Shown: positions 8,550 through 15,279 of the stretch, in pieces | Layout: each line of letters begins with the position of its first letter | How positions within the stretch are numbered: position 1 is the first letter of the stretch | NCBI GenBank assembly: GCA_003481775.1 | Contig: QULU01000043.1 | Span: forward strand, 1-37,096 | DNA: 37,096 bases | DNA from: Clostridiaceae bacterium OM02-2AC | GTDB lineage: Bacteria; Bacillota_I; Bacilli_A; Erysipelotrichales; Erysipelotrichaceae | Direction of reading: 5' to 3' | The notes under the pieces: generated by a model | What the model saw: only the letters and a program-made list of their open reading frames with translations | Databases searched by the model: none | Told to the model about the DNA's origin: nothing | Program-made: the position numbers and the translations under genes

Positions 8550-8901
8550 GATAAGCCTCCAGTTCACTGTCTTTCTCTATATGTTATCACCCATTGATAA
8601 TACGCCAGGAGCCGGCAGCACGCAGGTTATTTGTAATCCTTGTAATAATGATACAGGCTTTGTATATTTCAAATATCCTGCAATCCCTGCAAGGAGCACA
8701 TACGGAGGTGAGTGCTGTCAGTCAGTAAATAACAGCACCTGGTTTTAGCTTTCTTCCATAGAAATTATATCATAGTTTCCAAATATAGCTGTCTGGAAAA
8801 AATTGCAGGAATTCCTGCGAATGTTGAAAAAAGGTAATGACTTTCTCTGTTGAATGTTGAAGATACCAGTTGATATAGTAGAGATGCAAGGAGGAACAGC
8901 A
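8550..8901. promoter_or_regulatory. divergent control region between regulator and mannosidase-PTS operon
   Basis: This 352-base region separates the divergent genes. It holds a perfect 14-base palindrome GCAGGAATTCCTGC at 8805-8818 and a 7-base inverted repeat GTGCTGT/ACAGCAC at 8712-8718 and 8732-8738. Two rightward promoters are possible: a TATCAT at 8768-8773 with a poor -35, or TTGAAT at 8850-8855 with TATAGT at 8874-8879 after an 18-base spacer. If the second is used, the palindrome lies about 32 bases upstream of the -35 box, a normal place for an activator site. I could not find a catabolite-response (cre) site matching consensus. Confidence 0.5.
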
Positions 8902-11544
8902 ATGAAGAAAACAGCACATTGTATTCATCATACACATTGGGATCTGATCTGGTATTTCACAGCACAGGATGCAACCGTTCAGCTGTGCTATAATATCAAG
9001 GAGATGCTGGAAGGCTTTCGTAGCGGAAGAATAACGGATTTCTTCTTTGACGGACAAAGTGCCCCGATTGATGAATACAGAAAGCTTCACCCGGAGGACG
9101 AGGCATACATACGATCTCTGGTTAAGGAAAAAAAGCTGATGATTGGCCCTTTTCACTCACAGCTTGACTGCTTTATCTGCAATGGTGAATCAGTAATCAA
9201 TAATCTGCGACTTGGCATTCAGTCGGCAAAAGATCTCGGTCATATCTCCAGAGTAGCCTATCTGCCAGATTCCTTTGGTCATTCCTGGGATTTTCCCAAG
9301 ATATTTCATCAGTTTGGAATAGAGGATTTTGTTATAACGCGCGGTGTAGGAGATGATTACAACCTTGGCAGTGAATTTTATATGAAATCAAATGATGGCA
9401 GTGAGCTGCTGGTATGCACGATGATTGCAGGCTACGGATATGGCTGCTACGCATTCCGCAACGGCACATTATTCGATGAGTCTGCTCTTGATTACAACAA
9501 AATCAGTGTACAGCATTTGATTGAGCGGCTCTTATCCTACTCTACTCTTGATCAGGAATTTGTATTTCCGCTGGGCTTTGATCAAAATCCGGCGATGTTG
9601 GATATACCCAAACGGATTGCGGACTATAACGCACAGCAAACAGATATTGAATTTGTATCAACAACTTGGCAGGAGTTTTGTAATCATGTAAGAGAGCATG
9701 GTCAGAATTTAAAATGCCATGAGCATGAATTATTTTCAACGCAGTATCATCGTGTGCATCGCTCCATTTTTTCAGCGCGCTCCGATATCAAAGCATTGCA
9801 GGATGCCTGTGAGCGGAAAATCACTTATGGTCTTCAGCCGCTGATGGCAATGCTTGATGCACAGGGGATACCGTATGACCATGGTCTCATTGATGAGATA
9901 TGGAATCGACTGTTGCGCTGTCAGACACATTCCTCTGCGACACTGACGGATGAAACGAATGATTATATTCAGCAGGAAACACAGAATGCCTACAATTTGA
10001 TCACTTCCAATACGATATATCTAATGAAGCTATTATCCCTGTCCCTACAAAGGACAGAGGAGGGCTATCCACTGCTTGTATGCAACACACTCCCCTATAC
10101 AAGAACACAGACCGTACATACAACCGTACAGACAGGTAAGCCTGACTTCCGAATTCTACAGGATGGAAAAGAACTGCCGTATACACATATAGCGACAGTA
10201 AAAAAGAATTGTGGTGTTTTACGAAAGGATATCCGAAATATGGATCCTAAGGGCTATTATTATGAAACTGAAATTATATTGCAGATTGATGATATGAAGG
10301 GGTTTTCCTATCAAACACTATATGTTCAGGATATTGATCAGCCATCTGCCTGTTATGAACTGGCGCAGGTTCCATTTATTGAAAATACCCGATTCCGTAT
10401 CCATAAGGATGCAGAGGGTGTACATGTCTTTGATTATTGGAGTAATAAGGAACATCGTAGAGCTATCTATCTGGAGGAGTCGGGTGATGAAGGAGACAGC
10501 TTTGATTATTCTCCTCCAGAATATGACTGGATTCTTACGGATGCGTTTGAATATGCAGAAGTTTCCTGCGTACAAAACATGACCTACAGCTGCATGACCT
10601 TGACAGGTACTATGGAGATACCCCAAAATCTAAAAAATAGAAAAGATAGAATCCTAACTTCCGGTATGCATTATAAAATCAAGCTTGAGCTGATCGATAC
10701 GGCTACTATCCGTGTTTCAGGAACCATAGATAATTCCGCAGTAGATCATCGTGTACGGCTGGTTTTCACCGGAAAAGCACCGCACTCTTACTCACTTGCA
10801 GGAACACAATACAGCTACATAAAACGCGAAAGCGCCCCGGCAGCTTTACATACCTGGAAAGCGGATGGCTGGTTTGAAGAGCCTAGTCCGACATGGCCCT
10901 TATTAAATCATGTATCTGTAGAAGATGATGAAGTCATGAGTGTTATGACGAAAAGCAGTAAGGAATATGAATTGATAGACGAAGGAAAAAAGGACATCGC
11001 AGTCGTATTATTCCGGTCATACGGTGCTATGGGATATCCGGATCTGCATCGTCGTCCGGGTAGACCCAGCGGTTTGGACTACATGATCTTTCAAACACCG
11101 AAATGTCAGATGCTGAAGGAAAACAGTTTTGATCTGGCTTTGACGTGGTATGAAAGCTATGACGGTAATCGTATATGCCAGGATTACATTCACTATGCCT
11201 GCCCGCAAATCTGTTTTGAAGGACAGCATTTTGATAAATCAGTACATCCAATATCCTATTTTCCTACCAATCCACTAGAGCATAGGCTTCCGGATTCCTG
11301 GAGCTTTCTGAATATGGATGAGCTTCAGGGCTGCTTCGGTTCCCTGGTCAAGGAAAAAGATCACTGGCTTCTTCGCCTGTATAACAATGAAATAGAGCCG
11401 GTATCCTGCGGTATAATACATAGTGATGAACCACTTGTATTCACACAGACTACACTGGATCATGCAATACACAAACCACTATCCAATGAGCTGGAACCTC
11501 TGCGTAAGGGAGAGCTCAGAATGATACAGATAGAAAGAAAATAA
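8902..11544 (+). CDS. glycoside hydrolase family 38 alpha-mannosidase
   Basis: An 880-residue cytoplasmic enzyme (no signal peptide) that should release mannose from an alpha-mannoside. The zinc site appears as H12 and D14 in HHTHWD, with the nucleophile D123 in YLPDSFGHS and the distal zinc histidine H343 in CQTHSS. Together these match the HxD, D and H ligands of GH38. The following beta-rich C-terminal half is the usual sugar-hydrolase-38 C-domain, and total length is normal. The start is ATG 8902 behind AAGGAGG. It is first in an operon with PTS EIIB, EIIC and EIIA, the context of E. coli mngB, which hydrolyses phosphorylated mannosylglycerate. The true substrate may be another phosphorylated mannoside. 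Confidence 0.92.
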   Translation: MKKTAHCIHHTHWDLIWYFTAQDATVQLCYNIKEMLEGFRSGRITDFFFDGQSAPIDEYRKLHPEDEAYIRSLVKEKKLMIGPFHSQLDCFICNGESVINNLRLGIQSAKDLGHISRVAYLPDSFGHSWDFPKIFHQFGIEDFVITRGVGDDYNLGSEFYMKSNDGSELLVCTMIAGYGYGCYAFRNGTLFDESALDYNKISVQHLIERLLSYSTLDQEFVFPLGFDQNPAMLDIPKRIADYNAQQTDIEFVSTTWQEFCNHVREHGQNLKCHEHELFSTQYHRVHRSIFSARSDIKALQDACERKITYGLQPLMAMLDAQGIPYDHGLIDEIWNRLLRCQTHSSATLTDETNDYIQQETQNAYNLITSNTIYLMKLLSLSLQRTEEGYPLLVCNTLPYTRTQTVHTTVQTGKPDFRILQDGKELPYTHIATVKKNCGVLRKDIRNMDPKGYYYETEIILQIDDMKGFSYQTLYVQDIDQPSACYELAQVPFIENTRFRIHKDAEGVHVFDYWSNKEHRRAIYLEESGDEGDSFDYSPPEYDWILTDAFEYAEVSCVQNMTYSCMTLTGTMEIPQNLKNRKDRILTSGMHYKIKLELIDTATIRVSGTIDNSAVDHRVRLVFTGKAPHSYSLAGTQYSYIKRESAPAALHTWKADGWFEEPSPTWPLLNHVSVEDDEVMSVMTKSSKEYELIDEGKKDIAVVLFRSYGAMGYPDLHRRPGRPSGLDYMIFQTPKCQMLKENSFDLALTWYESYDGNRICQDYIHYACPQICFEGQHFDKSVHPISYFPTNPLEHRLPDSWSFLNMDELQGCFGSLVKEKDHWLLRLYNNEIEPVSCGIIHSDEPLVFTQTTLDHAIHKPLSNELEPLRKGELRMIQIERK

Positions 11545-11558
11545 AGGAGGATTTGTTT

Positions 11559-11873
11559 ATGAAACGCATTATTGGAGTATGTGCCTGCCCGGCAGGAATT
11601 GCCCACACGTATATGGCCGCCGAGAATCTGGAACGGCAGGGAAAAAAGCTGGGCTTTCAGGTAAAAATTGAAACAAATGGTTCCGGAGGGGTAGAGAACC
11701 GATTGAGTGAGGAAGATATCAAGGAAGCAGACTATGTGATCATTGCGGCAGATACCCGTGTGGAAATGGAGCGATTCAGAGGGAAAAAGCTCCTGGAGGT
11801 TTCTGTGACAGATGCCGTAAGAAAAGTAGAAAGTGTATATGAAAAATTGAATGATTCATTAAAAGAATATTAA
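11559..11873 (+). CDS. PTS fructose-family EIIB component
   Basis: A 104-residue stand-alone EIIB domain that passes phosphate from EIIA to the incoming sugar. The phosphocysteine is C10 in the family motif ACPAGIAHTYMAAE. The EANGSGG-like segment ETNGSGGVENRLSEEDI and ADYVIIAADTRVEMERF are typical of fructose EIIB. An AAGGAGG site precedes ATG 11559 by eight bases, only 8-15 bases after the mannosidase stop, so it is cotranscribed. In E. coli MngA and FruA this domain is fused to EIIC; here it is separate. Confidence 0.93.
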   Translation: MKRIIGVCACPAGIAHTYMAAENLERQGKKLGFQVKIETNGSGGVENRLSEEDIKEADYVIIAADTRVEMERFRGKKLLEVSVTDAVRKVESVYEKLNDSLKEY

Positions 11874-11893
11874 ATGAGAAAGAGGAGAAAATT

Positions 11894-12931
11894 ATGAATT
11901 GGAAAAAAAGCTATAATCATCTGATGTCCGGTGTTTCTTACTTCCTGCCATTTGTTGTAGGTGGTGGAATTATGCTGGCATGTGCATATCTGTTTGATTT
12001 TCAGAATGCCAACACGGCAACCTTCGGATCATCCAATGTTTTCGTTTCCTGGCTAAATCAGATTGGCGGATTGGCAATGGGATATATGTTTCCAATTATG
12101 GGAGCTTATATTGCTTATTCCATAGCTGACCGTCCGGGGCTTCTGACCGGTATGGTTGCCGGTGCATTGGCAGCAAACGGAGGCTCCAGTTTTCTTGGCG
12201 CAGTCATCGGTGGCTTCGCAGCCGGTTATATTATTCTCGGTTTGAAAAAAATGACTGCCGGGATTCCCCGATCTCTGGAAGGAATAAAAACACTGCTGAT
12301 ATTCCCAATACTGGGTCTTGCATTAACAAGTCTTGCCATGCTGGCAATCAATTCCGTCGTTGCCCCAGTCAGTAATGCACTGACAGATTTCCTTTCCAGT
12401 CTCAGTGGTACGAATGCTGCACTGCTCGGGGCAGTAATCGGTGCTATGCTGGCACTTGATCTGGGCGGTCCCATCAACAAAACTGCATATTTATTCTCTG
12501 TTGCAACACTGACAGCAGCAGATGGAGGAACAGTTCCATCGGTTGTCATGGCTTCCTGTGGCTGCAGTGCAATGGTCATTGCGACAAGCTGTGCTGTCGC
12601 CTGCACCCTGTTTCCTAAAAAGTTCAGTGAAAATTTGCGAGGGGCAAAAATCGCCGCATATATCATGGGACTCAGTTTCTTTGTAGAAGGAGCCATTCCC
12701 TTTGTAGCAGACCGGCCTAAGAAAATTCTTCCTTCCTTATGTGTTGGTGCAGCAGTAACGGGAGCTCTGGTAGCCATGTTTGGAATTACACTTTCTGCAC
12801 CAATTGGTGGTCTGGAAACATTGCTTCTTGTCAGCAATATCCCGTTGTATCTGTTATCCTTTGCGGCAGGAACAGCTGTCGCAGTCTGTATGATTTATCT
12901 CTTCATCAGAAATGAACCGGATCAGGAGTAA
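11894..12931 (+). CDS. PTS fructose-family EIIC permease
   Basis: A 345-residue membrane permease with about eight to ten hydrophobic segments. It brings in and phosphorylates the sugar together with EIIB. Recognisable family motifs are SGVSYFLPFVVGGGI near the N-terminus, MFPIMGAYIAYSIADRPGL, GGFAAGYI, DLGGPINKTAY, and the FVEGAIPFVADRPKK segment late in the protein. The ATG at 11894 follows GAGGAG. The gene lies 20 bases after EIIB and 3 bases before EIIA, in one transcription unit. The specificity cannot be read from sequence; its mannosidase neighbour suggests an alpha-mannoside, not free fructose. Confidence 0.93.
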   Translation: MNWKKSYNHLMSGVSYFLPFVVGGGIMLACAYLFDFQNANTATFGSSNVFVSWLNQIGGLAMGYMFPIMGAYIAYSIADRPGLLTGMVAGALAANGGSSFLGAVIGGFAAGYIILGLKKMTAGIPRSLEGIKTLLIFPILGLALTSLAMLAINSVVAPVSNALTDFLSSLSGTNAALLGAVIGAMLALDLGGPINKTAYLFSVATLTAADGGTVPSVVMASCGCSAMVIATSCAVACTLFPKKFSENLRGAKIAAYIMGLSFFVEGAIPFVADRPKKILPSLCVGAAVTGALVAMFGITLSAPIGGLETLLLVSNIPLYLLSFAAGTAVAVCMIYLFIRNEPDQE

Positions 12932-12934
12932 GAC

Positions 12935-13378
12935 ATGGAGTTGATCAATGAGAATCTGATTCTCCTTGATATGAATCTGCAGTCTAAGGATGATATTATA
13001 TCCTGCATTGCGGATACACTGGAGAATAATCAGCGGCTGTGTGATAAGCAGCAATACATTCGTGATGTTTATACACGAGAGGATGAAATATCTACAGCTA
13101 TGGGCTCCAGCATTGCTATACCGCATGCATTGTCACTGGGCGTTAAACATACGTCTCTGGTCTTTCTTCGTCTTCAAAATCCGGTTCAATGGGATGATGA
13201 TCAGGTTCAGATGGTATTCGGGATAGCTGTACGCAAGGAAAACAGTGGGAATGAGCATCTTAGAATTCTTTCTAATCTGGCAAGGAAGCTGATGAATACG
13301 GGATTTACAAATGAGCTTCTACAGGCAGTCAATCAAAGCTGCTGTCTAAATCTGCTAAAGGAATGCAGTATCGGCTGA
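12935..13378 (+). CDS. PTS fructose/mannitol-family EIIA component
   Basis: A 147-residue EIIA domain that receives phosphate from HPr and hands it to EIIB. The phosphohistidine is H64 in SSIAIPHALS, the family motif. LQNPVQWDDDQVQMVFGIAV and NEHLRILSNLARKL also match PTS_EIIA_2. The GGAG ribosome-binding site overlaps the end of the EIIC gene, implying coupled translation. It is the last gene of the operon, with a terminator at 13434-13466. The same domain occurs at the C-terminus of the divergent regulator, consistent with signalling between permease and regulator. Confidence 0.92.
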   Translation: MELINENLILLDMNLQSKDDIISCIADTLENNQRLCDKQQYIRDVYTREDEISTAMGSSIAIPHALSLGVKHTSLVFLRLQNPVQWDDDQVQMVFGIAVRKENSGNEHLRILSNLARKLMNTGFTNELLQAVNQSCCLNLLKECSIG

Positions 13379-13433
13379 AGGTAGGGTACTTTCAACATTT
13401 CCCTTAAAAGAAACATAAAGCTTTGTAAATATC

Positions 13434-13466
13434 AGGAACAGGATGCAGATACCTGTTCCTTTTTCT
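13434..13466 (+). terminator. terminator of the mannosidase-PTS operon
   Basis: AGGAACAGG at 13434-13442 pairs perfectly with CCTGTTCCT at 13452-13460, followed by five Ts. Confidence 0.85.
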
Positions 13467-13509
13467 CGTTGGATGGTTCCTTTTATATAAAAAACGCATA
13501 AACAAAAGA

Positions 13510-13548
13510 AAATAAAAGGGATCGTCAATCGTAACGATTCCTTTATTT
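13510..13548 (-). terminator. terminator of the XRE regulator operon
   Basis: The arms at 13510-13525 and 13534-13548 form a long stem with one mismatch; on the minus strand it ends in TTTTATTTT. It lies 50 bases past the stop of the small gene at 13598. Confidence 0.65.
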
Positions 13549-13597
13549 AAAAAGTAGGCATTCATTAGAAACCCCTTGCTCTATAGCTGGCGGTAGT

Positions 13598-13849
13598 TCA
13601 CAATGTTATCTGTACAACTTGCCCGTCTGCCGTTTCTACATCAACAATGGTCAATCCCTTGTATTCCTTACTGAAATGCTTTAGAAGTCTCATAACCTCC
13701 TTGGCGGTTTCTTTATCCATAGACCATGCTATGTCTGTATTCTCCTGCATCGTCTTCTCAATAACTGTACAGGTGAGTGTATTGTAAAGCAGTGTATCAG
13801 GGATACGCAAATGTAAGCGGCAGGAGTCTGCACGTATTCTGATTTTCAT
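13598..13849 (-). CDS. small protein coupled to an XRE regulator, unknown function
   Basis: I do not recognise this 83-residue protein as a named family. It starts MKIRIRADSCRLHLRIPDTLLYN and ends GLTIVDVETADGQVVQITL. That ending echoes the last residues of its upstream partner (LVEVDSANGDHVEVIVE), so the two share a short beta-strand motif of the pattern VDVxxAxGxxVxI. The start codon is one base after the regulator's stop, so translation is almost certainly coupled. I chose ATG 13849 over upstream TTG codons. It probably acts with the regulator, but no biochemical role can be given. Confidence 0.65.
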   Translation of the reverse strand: MKIRIRADSCRLHLRIPDTLLYNTLTCTVIEKTMQENTDIAWSMDKETAKEVMRLLKHFSKEYKGLTIVDVETADGQVVQITL

Positions 13850-13850
13850 G

Positions 13851-14339
13851 TTATTCAACAATCACTTCGACATGATCCCCATTCGCAGAATCGACTTCTA
13901 CAAGCTTTCCGATTACACCACTCTCTATCAGCTGCATAATCATCCCCAGATCAATTTTCTGCATCATTGGATTGTCTGTCATCTGCGGGATGTCCAGCCC
14001 CATATCTCTTGCCATTTTTACCAGAGCCAGCGGCAGGTTGACACGTACTCTGTCTCCGTTTTCTGAATCCACATATATTCTCAGAAACATCTGTTCGATA
14101 TCCTTGCGTTTTTCTTTCGGAATCAGCTCGACTGTCGGCTCCTTCTCCTTTAGAAGATCATCCAGTGAAATGTGGAAGAAATCTGATAGCTCTATCAAGA
14201 TTGGAAGATCCGGCATGGAAAGATCATTCTCCCATTTTGATACAGCCTGAGGTGATACTCCCATTTTTTCCGCAAGCTCATCCTGTGTCATACCTCTCGT
14301 TTTCCTCAATTCACTTATTTTTGTACCTAATGTTTTCAT
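13851..14339 (-). CDS. XRE-family transcriptional regulator with beta-rich C-terminal domain
   Basis: A 162-residue regulator. Residues 1-60 are a clear Cro/CI-type helix-turn-helix (ISELRKTRGMTQDELAEKMG, then VSPQAVSKWENDLSMPDLP and HISLDDLL). The C-terminal part holds two related pieces, IYVDSENGDRVRVNLPLALVKMA and LVEVDSANGDHVEVIVE, a pattern seen in proteins annotated SHOCT-like or with YvlB-type domains; this naming is from memory. The small gene downstream repeats the motif. The ATG at 14339 follows GGCGG. A likely -10 box lies at 14368-14373 and a symmetrical candidate operator at 14404-14446, so autoregulation is plausible. Confidence 0.85.
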   Translation of the reverse strand: MKTLGTKISELRKTRGMTQDELAEKMGVSPQAVSKWENDLSMPDLPILIELSDFFHISLDDLLKEKEPTVELIPKEKRKDIEQMFLRIYVDSENGDRVRVNLPLALVKMARDMGLDIPQMTDNPMMQKIDLGMIMQLIESGVIGKLVEVDSANGDHVEVIVE

Positions 14340-14367
14340 ATAGCGTTCCGCCTTTCTTTACACTCTT

Positions 14368-14373
14368 ATTATA
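14368..14373 (-). promoter_or_regulatory. candidate -10 box of the XRE operon
   Basis: TATAAT is read on the minus strand about 28 bases before the start codon. The matching -35 position carries only TTCCTT, so an activator or repressor may be involved. Confidence 0.45.
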
Positions 14374-14403
14374 GAAATTAACACTCCCTAAAGGAAGATA
14401 GGG

Positions 14404-14446
14404 CTGGTTGAATGTCACAACCAAACGTTGTATTATTCTCAACCAG
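14404..14446 (+). promoter_or_regulatory. promoter flanked by 8-bp inverted repeats, candidate operator
   Basis: CTGGTTGA at 14404-14411 is inverted as TCAACCAG at 14439-14446, and a further CAACC lies at 14418-14422. Between the arms a rightward promoter can be read: TTGAAT at 14408-14413, 17 bases, TATTAT at 14431-14436. The repeat arms overlap the -35 box and follow the -10 box, a good arrangement for repression. No gene follows on that strand. Confidence 0.45.
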
Positions 14447-14730
14447 TAGTAGAATTCCCAAAAAATCTGTTTACACCCTTCCTTTTAAACTATTTCGTCA
14501 TGATTTGTTTTGCAATCTGCTCATGTAAATGATAGCTTATGATAAGAAAAATCTATAGTTTAATTACTATAGAATACATCCAATTTACGTGATACCCTCC
14601 TGTACTTATAATCAAGATACAACTCTTCTAATAGCTTTCCTGTTTCCATACTGATAGTTGTAGTAGAAAGGAGCTATCAAATTTAGCTGTTCATTTTTAC
14701 TATAGTATAGAGGAATAAAAAAGGATACGA
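14447..14730. other. AT-rich intergenic stretch with ACTATAG palindromes
   Basis: No gene is visible. It contains an 8-bp inverted repeat TCTATAGT/ACTATAGA at 14552-14559 and 14566-14573, and a 10-base palindrome TACTATAGTA at 14698-14707. Neither sits beside an obvious promoter. No clear U-tailed terminator follows nrdG on the minus strand. Confidence 0.4.
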
Positions 14731-15279
14731 TTACGCATTGACCATATCCTCTTCCTTCAGCTTCTGATTCTGTTCATCCTTTTCTGACAGGATGACACTG
14801 CCGCTTTGCAGTGATTTTTGTACATCGATGATTCTCTGATTTCGGCTTCCCTTAAAGACAAGACGATAATCCTTTAAATCATTCAAAAACTTACCGTCAA
14901 CCAGCACATCAAGCTCTACAAGCAGTCTTTTCTTATCTTCATCTGCAAGAAGCTCCTCATAGGTGAAGCCACTGTATGCCCAGATATTCAGCTGTTTTTC
15001 CTTTGCTGTTTTTACAATATCCAGCAACGGCTCCACCTGCAGAAACGGTTCTCCTCCTGAAAGTGTCAAGCCGCTTTGCAGCTGTGCGTCACGAATCTGC
15101 TGCTGCAGCTGATCCACAGGAAACAGCGTACCGCCTTCCGTATCCCAGGTCTGCGGATTGTGACAGTTGAAACAATGATGTCTGCACCCCTGCGTCCAGA
15201 TGACCATACGAACACCGGGACCATCTACAAAGCTGTCCTCCTGCATAGGAGAAGCCAGTCGGATGGTTTTCTTATCCAT
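14731..15279 (-). CDS. nrdG: anaerobic ribonucleotide reductase activating protein
   Basis: This 182-residue radical-SAM enzyme generates the glycyl radical on NrdD using S-adenosylmethionine and a 4Fe-4S cluster. The cluster motif CxxxCxxC is C32, C36 and C39 in GCRHHCFNCHNP, and LSGGEPFLQ is the SAM-binding GGE motif. Its start codon overlaps the end of nrdD by eight bases (ATGGATAA), so translation is coupled and the two are made together. Length is slightly above the E. coli protein because of a charged C-terminal tail (SEKDEQNQKLKEEDMVNA). Confidence 0.95.
   Translation of the reverse strand: MDKKTIRLASPMQEDSFVDGPGVRMVIWTQGCRHHCFNCHNPQTWDTEGGTLFPVDQLQQQIRDAQLQSGLTLSGGEPFLQVEPLLDIVKTAKEKQLNIWAYSGFTYEELLADEDKKRLLVELDVLVDGKFLNDLKDYRLVFKGSRNQRIIDVQKSLQSGSVILSEKDEQNQKLKEEDMVNA

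Noticed and set aside
8550..8901. BglG-type RNA antiterminator (RAT) site before the mannosidase operon
   Set aside because: The regulator has DNA-binding helix-turn-helix domains, not a CAT RNA-binding domain, and no RAT-terminator overlap is seen.
12226..12837. 203-codon frame antisense to the EIIC permease
   Set aside because: Low-complexity reverse complement of membrane-coding DNA; not a gene.
14552..14573. TCTATAGT/ACTATAGA repeat as an NrdR box for nrdDG
   Set aside because: It lies downstream of nrdG, not upstream of nrdD, and does not match the box well.
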